Source of the DNA: IDS-8 sp035304345
GTDB lineage: Bacteria; Pseudomonadota; Gammaproteobacteria; Steroidobacterales; Woeseiaceae
Direction: 5' to 3'
DNA: 64,000 nt
NCBI GenBank assembly: GCA_035304345.1
Contig: DATGQE010000041.1
Coordinates: forward strand, 18,211-82,210
This document shows, piece after piece, positions 37,087-44,759 of this stretch. Within the stretch, counting starts at the first letter, position 1. Each line of letters opens with the position of its first letter. The notes under the pieces are model-generated. The model saw nothing but the letters and a program-made list of their open reading frames with translations. It was not told the DNA's origin and did no database searches. A program made the translations under genes and the position numbers.

Positions 37087-38097
37087 TTACAGGGGACGGG
37101 TGCTCTTGCGGACGACGAGGCGGTGCGGGAGGAACTGCCGCATCGTCTCGGGCTTCTTGCCGTCGATGAGGTCGAGCAGGAGGGTGGCGCAGGTCCTGCC
37201 GATGTCTTCGACCGGCTGCGCGATGGTCGTGAGCGGAGGCGCCAGGTACTTCGCGAACGGGATGTCGTCGAATCCCATGACGGAGATGTCGTCCGGCACG
37301 GAAAAGCCGTACTGGCGCAGCGTGTACATGCAGCCGAGCGCGATCTCGTCGCTGAAGCAGAAGATGGCCGTCGGGCGCGCCTTCTGCAGCAGGAGCTTCT
37401 CGGCCGCCTGCTCCCCGCACTGCACGCTGTACTCGCCGTAGACCACGAGGCTTTCGTCGAACTCCAGCCCCGCTTCTTCCAGCGCGCGGCGGTATCCGGC
37501 GGCGCGGTCCCGGCTGCTCGTGCTCTGCATGTCGCCGGTGATCGCGGCGATGCGCCGGTGACCGTAGTCGATGAGGTGTCGCGTGGCGTCCATCGCGGCC
37601 TGCACGTCGTCGATGGAAACGCTCGGGAACGCGTCGCACCCGGTGAACTCGCAGCCGTTCACGAGCGGCGGCAGGTCGTCGGCCGAAACGCGCTTGCCCT
37701 CGAGATCGAACGGGATGCGGTGGGACATGAGGATGATGCCGTCGGCCTGCCGGGAGCGCGTCATGGCCGCGAACTCGCGCTCGCGTTCCGGCGAGCCCTG
37801 GGTATCCCCGAGCAGCACGGAATAGCCGCGGCTGTGCGCGACCTTCTCGATCGCCTTGATGATGCCGGAGTTGTAGCTGTCGGCCACGTCGGGAATGATC
37901 GCGACGATGTTGCGCGAACGGGCCGTGCGCAGGCTGACGGCGAGGTTGTTGGGCGTGTAGCCCACGGCTTCCGCCGCCGCGAGGACCTTGAGCCGCGTCG
38001 CCTCCGACACCCGGCTCGGGTTCCGGAGCGCGTGCGAGACCGTCGCAATCGAGACGCCGGCACGCGCGGCGATGTCCTTGATTCCTGCCTTGGCCAT
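37087..38097 (-). CDS. LacI-family transcriptional regulator 2
   Basis: A 336-aa LacI/GalR regulator: HTH at about 6-27 (IKDIAARAGVSIATVSHAL), hinge NNLAVSLR, then the effector domain with FCFSDEIALGCMYTLRQYG and VMGFDDIPFAKYLAPPLT. The recognition helix ends ATVSHA, as in RbsR/PurR/CytR-type proteins that bind AAACGTTT-centred operators, so it is the better candidate for the two operators at 47946 and 48129 that face the cellodextrin genes (inference). It is downstream of and convergent with GH67, and lies next to the end of the receptor-2 operon. The 80-bp gap upstream contains a strong hairpin (38113-38145). Confidence 0.9.
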   Translation of the reverse strand: MAKAGIKDIAARAGVSIATVSHALRNPSRVSEATRLKVLAAAEAVGYTPNNLAVSLRTARSRNIVAIIPDVADSYNSGIIKAIEKVAHSRGYSVLLGDTQGSPEREREFAAMTRSRQADGIILMSHRIPFDLEGKRVSADDLPPLVNGCEFTGCDAFPSVSIDDVQAAMDATRHLIDYGHRRIAAITGDMQSTSSRDRAAGYRRALEEAGLEFDESLVVYGEYSVQCGEQAAEKLLLQKARPTAIFCFSDEIALGCMYTLRQYGFSVPDDISVMGFDDIPFAKYLAPPLTTIAQPVEDIGRTCATLLLDLIDGKKPETMRQFLPHRLVVRKSTRPL

Positions 38098-38112
38098 GTA
38101 AATCGTTCGTCA

Positions 38113-38145
38113 GCGCCGTTCCGGCGAGGGATCCCCGGACGGCGC
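38113..38145 (-). other. Hairpin between the GH9 end and the LacI-2 start
   Basis: GCGCCGT-T-CCGG (38113-38124) pairs with CCGG-ACGGCGC (38135-38145): eleven base pairs with one bulged T and a 10-nt loop. There is no T-run on the minus strand after it, so it is not a clean Rho-independent terminator. It could separate the receptor-2 operon from the regulator gene or form part of the regulator's leader. Confidence 0.4.
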
Positions 38146-38177
38146 GCGTATTCTAGCGGCGAAACGCAAGCGTGGCT

Positions 38178-40643
38178 TCAGTGCGTCGGGAGCAGGCTGG
38201 CCGCCGCGTTCGCGAGCAACAGCCAGCTCGCCCCCACCGAGATCACGTATTCGTTCTCACCCCACAGGAAGGGCCAGTCCTCCTTGTTTTCGGGCAGGTC
38301 CGGCCGGACGACCAGGACGCCTGGCACGATACCCCCGGGGATGAACGAGAAATCGGCCCGGTTCGTGCCGTAAGCCACCTGCTTCGACCGTGCGCCCACG
38401 CCCGAGACGAAGGACAGGTCGGAGGCCGGGTGGTTGCCGAGGACGTAGTGCACGCCCCGGAACACGTCCTCCTCGCCGATGACGTCGGGAAACGCGCGGT
38501 GCAGGTACCAGTTGGCGATCGCCGTCCCGATCACCAGGCCGCTGCCGGCCCAGCCGCCGTCGGCGATCGGCACCCCGTAGGGGTTCTCGCCCGCGAGCGA
38601 ATCGAGCCAGCGCCGGTGCGCTCGCGCCAGCTCCTGCACGCGCGCGCGGTAGTCCTCGCCGAGGTAGGGCAGCGCCCGGACGGCGAGCACCGCGTGCGGC
38701 GCGAAGCTCCGTTCGATCGCGGGCACGAGCTCGCGAAAGCGCGCCGCGTACCGCTCGTCGCCGGTCGTGACGAGAAGCTCGAGCGCCGCTTTGAGCTCCT
38801 CCGTCTCCAGCGGCCCGCCGGTCGTGTTGCCGTGGCGGAAGATCACCGGCCCGCGCGCCTGCTCCTCCTCCCAGGCGCGCACCGCGACCTCGAGGCATTC
38901 CGCGGCGAGAGCGTCGTCGTAGCCGCGCAGCGCGCGGCTCGCCGCGGCGAGCGCCGCGATCGAGCCGAACTGGAGCGACGACGAGTAGCTCGTGAACGCC
39001 CAGCGATCGTCCGGCACGCCGCTCGCGCGGCCGTCCGCTTGCGCCGGACCGAGCGCCGGGTCGTAGACCAGGTTGTCGGTCTTGGTCGCCCCGTCGCCGA
39101 GGTGCGTGTACTGGTCGAGATCCGGCGCGACTATGCCCGGGATCGCGTGCCCGACGGCGCGGTGCTGTGCGAGGAGCTGGAGCACGCCGTGCTCGATCTG
39201 CTGCAACAGGTCCGGCTTGCCGTCCGCCACGTGGATGTCGACCCGGCGGCGTTCGTAATCGACGCTCGTGACGTCGCGATCGATGCCGAATTCCTCCCAC
39301 ACGCTGACGAGCGTGTTCACGACGTAGTACTGCGTCTGCGTGCGGATGTCGTAATCGCCGGCGTCGTACCAGCCGCCCACGTTCAGGCCGGGAATGTGCT
39401 CGCCCGGCGCGTAGGGGCTGTCGGTCTCCGGCCCCTGCGCGTACAGGTCGAAGTGCACGTGATCGACCGGCGCCTGGCGGGCATCGTCCAGGTGAGAGGC
39501 GCCGTGCCACACGCGGTAGGCCTCGTTGACCGCGACGTGATCCATCTGCACCGGGAAGAAGACGTCCAGCGTCGGCTGCCAGACGTCCCCGTAGACGTGC
39601 TCGCCGACCAAGAACGGTGCCGTGCGCACGGAGCCGTATTCGAGGTAATAGATGCCCTCCTTCGTCGCGGACGAGAAATCGAACACCCGGTACGCGTAGC
39701 GCAGGTAGCGGCCCCAGGGCTCGGGCACCGCCCTGAGCACGAGCTCCGGCTCCCCGTCGGCGCCGACCCGGTAGAGGCGCGCTTCGGCGTCGCCCGGATC
39801 CCGTGCGTCGAGCTCGATCACCGCCCGCTTCGCCTGGGCGGGGTGATAGCCGACCTGCGAATGCCCGATCACGGGCGCCCGCGTCCAGTCCGGCAGCCTC
39901 GTGCCCTCGAGCCGCCACTCGAGCACGCGGCCGGTGCGGCCGGCGGGCAGCAGGCTGCGCGCCACGAACCAGCCGTTCTGCGCCTTGGCGCGCCCGTCGT
40001 AGAGCGCGATGGGAACCTGCCTGGAGGTGAGCACGATGCGGCGCTCCGGCGCTTCCGGCGCGAGCACCAGCCGGTGACCCGTCGCGAGCGGCTCGGGTTC
40101 GACGCCCGCCTGCTCGCGGAGGCCGACCGGGTGCAGCGGCAGCAGGCCGTAGCGCTCATCCATCGCGTAGCCCCGCCCGAAATACGCGGAGGGCAGGAAC
40201 TCGAGGTTGAAGCCCGCGCGGCCGACGAGCGCCTCGGGAAGCGGTGCCTCCAGGTGCACCGAGAGCAGGATGGCGTCGCCGCGCGACGAGGCCTCGATCG
40301 CGAAGGCGAAATCCTCATCCGGATACTGAAGTTCTGCCCTTATCTTGTTGTTTTCACGGTCAACTACTCGCTGCACCAGCTCCGGGATCGCGTCCCACTG
40401 CTCGGGCGTGGCGTGCAGGCGCACGTCACCGTTGGTCGCGGTGCGCTCGCCGTGATGCACGATCTCGATGCCGCTGATCTTGGAATCGCTGAACAGCCCG
40501 CTGTAGGCGTTGCTGTAGACGAGCACGTCGAAACCGCGCGAGGCAAAGTACTCGCGCTCGTCGAGCGTGAAGCCTGCGTCCGCGGATGCGGCGCCGGCAG
40601 CGGCGAGGAGGACGAAGACGGCAAGAGCACGAGCCTGGAGCAT
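38178..40643 (-). CDS. GH9 glycosidase 2 with CelD_N domain, exported
   Basis: An 821-aa protein: signal peptide (1-23, ALAVFVLLAAAGAASA), a leading beta-rich region of about 230 residues not found in the other GH9, a CelD_N immunoglobulin-like domain (about 255-355, GHSQVGYHPAQAKRA) and a GH9 barrel with GGWYDAGDYDIRTQ and proton donor E798 in GENEYVISVGASW. It is last in the operon TonB receptor 2-SapC-cupin-FDH5-DUF6445-GH9, 2 bp after DUF6445. The role is probably trimming of imported beta-glucan oligosaccharides to cellobiose for the GH94 enzyme. The extra N-terminal region is unusual. Start ATG 40643; the longer upstream opening is another gene's frame. Confidence 0.88.
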   Translation of the reverse strand: MLQARALAVFVLLAAAGAASADAGFTLDEREYFASRGFDVLVYSNAYSGLFSDSKISGIEIVHHGERTATNGDVRLHATPEQWDAIPELVQRVVDRENNKIRAELQYPDEDFAFAIEASSRGDAILLSVHLEAPLPEALVGRAGFNLEFLPSAYFGRGYAMDERYGLLPLHPVGLREQAGVEPEPLATGHRLVLAPEAPERRIVLTSRQVPIALYDGRAKAQNGWFVARSLLPAGRTGRVLEWRLEGTRLPDWTRAPVIGHSQVGYHPAQAKRAVIELDARDPGDAEARLYRVGADGEPELVLRAVPEPWGRYLRYAYRVFDFSSATKEGIYYLEYGSVRTAPFLVGEHVYGDVWQPTLDVFFPVQMDHVAVNEAYRVWHGASHLDDARQAPVDHVHFDLYAQGPETDSPYAPGEHIPGLNVGGWYDAGDYDIRTQTQYYVVNTLVSVWEEFGIDRDVTSVDYERRRVDIHVADGKPDLLQQIEHGVLQLLAQHRAVGHAIPGIVAPDLDQYTHLGDGATKTDNLVYDPALGPAQADGRASGVPDDRWAFTSYSSSLQFGSIAALAAASRALRGYDDALAAECLEVAVRAWEEEQARGPVIFRHGNTTGGPLETEELKAALELLVTTGDERYAARFRELVPAIERSFAPHAVLAVRALPYLGEDYRARVQELARAHRRWLDSLAGENPYGVPIADGGWAGSGLVIGTAIANWYLHRAFPDVIGEEDVFRGVHYVLGNHPASDLSFVSGVGARSKQVAYGTNRADFSFIPGGIVPGVLVVRPDLPENKEDWPFLWGENEYVISVGASWLLLANAAASLLPTH

Positions 40644-40645
40644 GT

Positions 40646-41344
40646 TCAGGTTCCCACGTCGATGAAGCTGTTGATGCTGAGGCGGCCGGTCAGCGGGTTC
40701 GCATCCGGCACGAAGTCCGGCCCGATCGAGCCCGAGTGCAGCACGTTGCGCCGGTAGAACAGCACGCGATTGAAGCGTCCTTCGACGGCGTAGATCCGCT
40801 CGAACAGCGGGGTATCGCCGTCGATGTAGCCGGGGGGCGGTGCATCCGGACCCGCGAGCTCGGCCTCGAGCGTCCGCAGGTAGGTTTCGCGGCGCCCCGC
40901 GTCGATGTATTCGAATCCCGTTTGCCTGTGCCGGTAGAACGCCGTGCCGCCGTGCGGCACCCGGAACAGGTAGTGAATGGAAGCAATGCCGTCGCCGCCG
41001 GTCGAGTCGACGTGCGGTATGCGCTGCGGCATGGCGAGCTGGTCCGCGGGCGTCGTGACCAGCGAGTAGTGGCACATGCTGAACGTGAGCGGTCCCGGCC
41101 GCAGGCCGAAGCACTCGCGCAGGAGGTCGTTGAGCTCCGCCACCAGCATCCGGCGCCAGGCGAGCGGTGCGCGCGTTCGGATGCCGGGGAACCAGCGCCA
41201 CCGCTTCGTGAATACGCGGCCGGCCGCGTGCCGCACCAGCGCATCCGGGTCGTTCACGAAATCGTCGATGACGAGCAGCGGCTGGCGCTCGCGGCCGAGC
41301 TCCACCCTGCGCACCGCCGCGTCGGGATTCATCCGGATCTCCAT
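40646..41344 (-). CDS. DUF6445-family protein (putative 2-oxoglutarate/Fe(II) oxygenase fold)
   Basis: A 232-aa protein of the family found beside halogenase-like genes in TonB-receptor loci. Visible candidates for a non-haem iron site: H-x-D in QRIPHVDSTGGDG and a distal H in RRNVLHSGSIG, followed by an R-containing strand (GRLSINSF), the order seen in prolyl-4-hydroxylase-like oxygenases. YRHRQTGFEYI lies between. No signal peptide. It lies 9 bp after FDH5 and 2 bp before GH9-2. Function unknown; the oxygenase reading is an inference from the HxD...H...R pattern only. Confidence 0.7.
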   Translation of the reverse strand: MEIRMNPDAAVRRVELGRERQPLLVIDDFVNDPDALVRHAAGRVFTKRWRWFPGIRTRAPLAWRRMLVAELNDLLRECFGLRPGPLTFSMCHYSLVTTPADQLAMPQRIPHVDSTGGDGIASIHYLFRVPHGGTAFYRHRQTGFEYIDAGRRETYLRTLEAELAGPDAPPPGYIDGDTPLFERIYAVEGRFNRVLFYRRNVLHSGSIGPDFVPDANPLTGRLSINSFIDVGT

Positions 41345-41353
41345 GCGCGGCCT

Positions 41354-42853
41354 TCAAGCCTCTGCACAGTAGCGATCCACGAACGCCTGGTGCTCCGGGA
41401 AGCTCGCCACCGTGCGCTGCACCGACTGCCGCAGGTTCTCCAGCAGCTCGATGAGCTGCCGGCGCGGCAATGCGCGCGCGAGGTGATGGTAACCGGCCGG
41501 GACAATGCCCTGCCCCAGCATGACCTGGGTCCAGGAATCCACCCGGAACAGCTCCCCGTCAGCCTGCCAGGCGTGCCCGTGCTCGCGAAACAGCGCGATC
41601 CGCTGCGCCAGCGTGTCCGGCACCTCCATCGTGCGGCAATGGTTCCAGAACGGCGTGTCGTCGCGCTCCGTCGCGTGGTAGTGCAGGACGATGAAGTCGC
41701 GGATGCTTTCGAGCTCCGCTCGCGTGAGCTCGTTGTAGCGATCGACCAGCGCTCGCGTGATGCCCGCGAACGGGAACAGCTGCATCAGGCGGGTGACGCC
41801 CGTCATGATGAGGTGAATGCTGGTCGATTCGAGCGGCTCCACGAAGCCGCTCGCCAGGCCCAGGGCGACGCAGTTGCGGTTCCAGGCCTTGCGGCGCCGG
41901 CCCGTGCGGAAACGGATGACCCTGGGCTCCGTGAGCACCTCGGCATCGAGGGCGCCGAGCAGCCGCGCCGCGGCCTCGTCGTCGGACAGGTAGCGGCTGC
42001 AGTACACGAGGCCGTTGCCCACCCGGTGTCGCAGCGGGATCTGCCAGCGCCAGCCGGCGTCGTGCGCGACGGAGCGCGTGTACGGCACGGCTGGACCCGT
42101 TTTCCGCGTCTGCACCGGCAGTGCCCGGTCGCACGGCAACCAGTGGCTCCAGTCCTCGTAGCCGGTCTCGAGCGCCTGCTCGATGATGAGCCCGCGGAAG
42201 CCCGTGCAGTCGATGAACAGGTCACCCTCGATGGTTTCGCCGGAAGCCAGTGTGAGAGATACCACGTAGCCGCTCGCGGGATCGAGGTTCACGCGCTCGA
42301 TCCTGCCCTCCCGGCGCTTCGCGCCGTAGCCCTCGCTGAAGCGCCGCAGGAAGCCCGCGTACGCGCCGGCGTCCAGGTGATACGCGTAGTTCAGCGTGGA
42401 ATCGGGCGAGGTGGCGAAGCGGCAGGCCTTGGCCGCCTGCAGCTCGAGGCAGTACTCGCCGAGCTCCGACTCGAAGCCCTCCTCCAGCCCGCGCAGCCAG
42501 AAGTGGTGGAAATCGCAGAGCCAGGTTTCCCGGCCGTTGCGGCCGAACGCGTGGATGTAGCGGTGATCCTTCCGGCCCCAGTGCTCGAAATGGATACCGA
42601 GCTTGAACGTGGCGTGCGTGGCGCGCATGAACTCGCGCTCGTCGATGCGCAGGAGCTTGTGGAATACCCGCATGGGCGGAATCGTCGCCTCGCCGACGCC
42701 GACCGTGCCGATCTCCTCCGATTCCACCAGCGTGATGTCGAGGAGGTCCCCGAGCTGCCGCGACAGCGCCGCGGCGGCGAGCCAGCCGGCCGTGCCCCCG
42801 CCGGCGATCACCACCTTCCTGACCTGCGCCGGCCGTGTCTCTGCGGCGTTCAC
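41354..42853 (-). CDS. Tryptophan-halogenase-family flavoprotein 5
   Basis: A 499-aa halogenase homologue with all signatures: GGGTAG at 18-23, GVGEAT, K84 in TFKLGIHF, WRWQIP in GWRWQIPLRH and FVEPLESTS. It starts at GTG 42853 in a GTGA overlap with the cupin stop. It is the single halogenase-like gene of the second receptor locus, in the classic order TonB receptor-SapC-cupin-halogenase-DUF6445. Differences from FDH1/3/4 (GIHF for GIEF; Q for R in the W motif) suggest a separate specificity. Cytoplasmic; substrate unknown. Confidence 0.88.
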   Translation of the reverse strand: MNAAETRPAQVRKVVIAGGGTAGWLAAAALSRQLGDLLDITLVESEEIGTVGVGEATIPPMRVFHKLLRIDEREFMRATHATFKLGIHFEHWGRKDHRYIHAFGRNGRETWLCDFHHFWLRGLEEGFESELGEYCLELQAAKACRFATSPDSTLNYAYHLDAGAYAGFLRRFSEGYGAKRREGRIERVNLDPASGYVVSLTLASGETIEGDLFIDCTGFRGLIIEQALETGYEDWSHWLPCDRALPVQTRKTGPAVPYTRSVAHDAGWRWQIPLRHRVGNGLVYCSRYLSDDEAAARLLGALDAEVLTEPRVIRFRTGRRRKAWNRNCVALGLASGFVEPLESTSIHLIMTGVTRLMQLFPFAGITRALVDRYNELTRAELESIRDFIVLHYHATERDDTPFWNHCRTMEVPDTLAQRIALFREHGHAWQADGELFRVDSWTQVMLGQGIVPAGYHHLARALPRRQLIELLENLRQSVQRTVASFPEHQAFVDRYCAEA

Positions 42854-43884
42854 CGGTTCAGCCGGTTCAGGAGCTCGGCGCGCAGGCGGCGCGCCTTGAG
42901 CTCGTCGAGCGGGCCGAGCTCACCGTGCGCGTGACCGGGCAGGTGCGCGCGCGGCCGCTCGGCGGGGCCGAACACGTAGTAGTCGAACACGTGCTTCCAG
43001 GCGGCCTTCTCGCTTTCCGGGCGGTCGCGCAGCGCGAGCAAGGCGTGCTTCAGGGCGTTCATGGGGGTATCCATGAACTTCGGGGACGTGGACCACCAGT
43101 AGTTGATCATCACGTTGAACGCGTCGAACGCCTCGACCTGGTGCCACCACATGGCCGGGTAGAAGAGCGCGTCTCCCGGCTCGAGATCCGCGACCTGCGC
43201 CGCACCGATCGCCTCGCGGAATCCCGGATGCCGCGTGAAATCGGGGGCGGCGAAGTTCACCATGCTCACCGGCTGGCCACCGGGTGTGGGGTCGAGCGGG
43301 CCGGGATAGAGATTCACGATTTGGTCGGGCGGAAACAGCGTGTAGCGACGCCGCCCGACCGCGCAGCACACCATGTTGCTCGGGGCATCGAAATGCGCGG
43401 AAACGAGCGAGCGGTTCCCGATCCAGATGCTCGCAAGCGGCGCGTTGCGCTCGAACATCGGGTCGTCGAACGCGAGGTCGTTGGCGGCTCGCAGCCCGGG
43501 CAGGCACGCGTCGATGGTCGTCGAGCCGACGTAAACGGCGGGCGGCTGCTGCTCGTCGAGGTGCCGGCGCAATGCTTCGAGCACCTCGTCGAGCGGCGTG
43601 CGGCGGCTCTCGAAGTTGAGGTCGCGGAGCTCGTCGTCGTAGAACCAGCGTCCCCGCATTTCCGGTGCGCCGAAGTAGGCGCCCACGGTCCTGCCGTTGA
43701 AGAAGGACAGGAGGTAATCGATCGCCTCCACGGCCGAGCGCCGCCCCGCCTCGACCAGCGGCCAGCCCTTGACGAGGCCGCGAAGCACGACCGGCTCGCC
43801 CGCTTCCAGAAGCTCGCGCCACGGCACGCGCGCGGCATCGATGCCTGCGAGCTCCCGGGTCTTCCTGTCGGTGATCGGCTGCAT
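42850..43884 (-). CDS. Cupin-like JmjC (cupin_8) protein 2
   Basis: A 344-aa paralogue of the protein encoded at 2443-3525. Facial triad H164-F-D166 in VSAHFDAPSN, distal H in PAMWWHQVEAFDAF, and RYTLFPPDQ as in copy 1. It is 2 bp after SapC and overlaps FDH5 by GTGA. Both receptor loci therefore pair a JmjC-type protein with a TonB receptor and halogenase-like proteins. Expected to be an Fe(II)/2-oxoglutarate oxygenase; substrate unknown, no signal peptide. Confidence 0.85.
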   Translation of the reverse strand: MQPITDRKTRELAGIDAARVPWRELLEAGEPVVLRGLVKGWPLVEAGRRSAVEAIDYLLSFFNGRTVGAYFGAPEMRGRWFYDDELRDLNFESRRTPLDEVLEALRRHLDEQQPPAVYVGSTTIDACLPGLRAANDLAFDDPMFERNAPLASIWIGNRSLVSAHFDAPSNMVCCAVGRRRYTLFPPDQIVNLYPGPLDPTPGGQPVSMVNFAAPDFTRHPGFREAIGAAQVADLEPGDALFYPAMWWHQVEAFDAFNVMINYWWSTSPKFMDTPMNALKHALLALRDRPESEKAAWKHVFDYYVFGPAERPRAHLPGHAHGELGPLDELKARRLRAELLNRLNR

Positions 43885-43886
43885 GC

Positions 43887-44618
43887 TCAGCCTCCCGCGA
43901 GAAGCCGCCGTTTGCGGTCGATGAGCCGTGGAACGTTGGCGAGCGACGCGAGCGCGAGGAAAGCGCCTTCGAGAAAGCCGGCACGGTTCAGGTCGGCGAG
44001 CGCCGTCCCGTCGAGCGCGGCGAGCCGCTCCCGGCTGATCGTCCAGTACCCGCGCAGCACGTAGCGGACGTCGTCCAGGACGTCCATCTCGAGGTTCACC
44101 GGCTCGAGCAGGCCGTGGGTGTCGAAGGCGGCGAACATCGCCTTGCCGGTCTCGATGCCCTCCTGGATGACGGACAACAGGCCGGCGACGTGCTGCAGGT
44201 AGGGCGCGTTGCCCCCGTGCTCCAGGAACAGCGGCTCTCCCTCGCGCTCGTTCACGCGGGGATCGTCCAGGTCGATGTGCACCACGGGCTGCCGGCGCCG
44301 CTCGCCGTCGACCTCCCGCTCCTGGAACCCGATCAGGAACGGCCCCCGGGCCACGATCGCCGGCACGTAGGCACCGGTCCAGCGGTCGCCGTCGAGAAAC
44401 AGGTTCTCGCCTTCGGCGAGCCCGACCAGGGCGACCGCCTGGTACTCGCCCGTGTCGGCATGGCGCCGGAACAGGATCGGGTATTCCCGCTGGACGTCGG
44501 CGAACTCCGTCGGGAACGTCAGCACGTGGTGCGCGGTGTCGCCGGGCCCGGCCGCGCGCCGCGTGAGGACCTTGAGATGCCCGTGGTCGACGTTGTTGAG
44601 CAGTACGGGTCGGGTCAT
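43887..44618 (-). CDS. SapC-family protein
   Basis: A 243-aa SapC-like protein (named after a Campylobacter S-layer-associated gene) that recurs with TonB receptors, cupin_8 and halogenase-like genes. Hallmarks: HVLTFPTEFADVQREYPI, LFRRH, NLFLDGDRWTGAYVPAI and LEPVNLEMDV. No signal peptide or membrane segment. It begins 141 bp after the end of TonB receptor 2, a gap that holds a strong hairpin, and is followed by the cupin gene after 2 bp. Function unknown. Confidence 0.85.
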   Translation of the reverse strand: MTRPVLLNNVDHGHLKVLTRRAAGPGDTAHHVLTFPTEFADVQREYPILFRRHADTGEYQAVALVGLAEGENLFLDGDRWTGAYVPAIVARGPFLIGFQEREVDGERRRQPVVHIDLDDPRVNEREGEPLFLEHGGNAPYLQHVAGLLSVIQEGIETGKAMFAAFDTHGLLEPVNLEMDVLDDVRYVLRGYWTISRERLAALDGTALADLNRAGFLEGAFLALASLANVPRLIDRKRRLLAGG

Positions 44619-44694
44619 GGCGGCAGGCGCGTACGCCGGCGACGGCGACGCACCGATTGTACCCGGGCGGCGGCCCCTGCCGGAGACCGCGGGA

Positions 44695-44736
44695 GCCTGC
44701 CGGACGGATCCCGCGATGCGAGGTCCGCCGGCAGGC
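44695..44736 (-). other. Intercistronic hairpin between TonB receptor 2 and sapC
   Basis: GCCTGCCGG (44695-44703) pairs perfectly with CCGGCAGGC (44728-44736); inside it CGGA pairs with TCCG next to a bulged A. It lies in the only large gap of an otherwise gapless operon and has no T-run. Probable roles are protection of the 3' end of the receptor mRNA or partial termination, lowering expression of the downstream genes. Confidence 0.5.
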
Positions 44737-44759
44737 CCGCGCGGGGGGATTGCGTCGGC

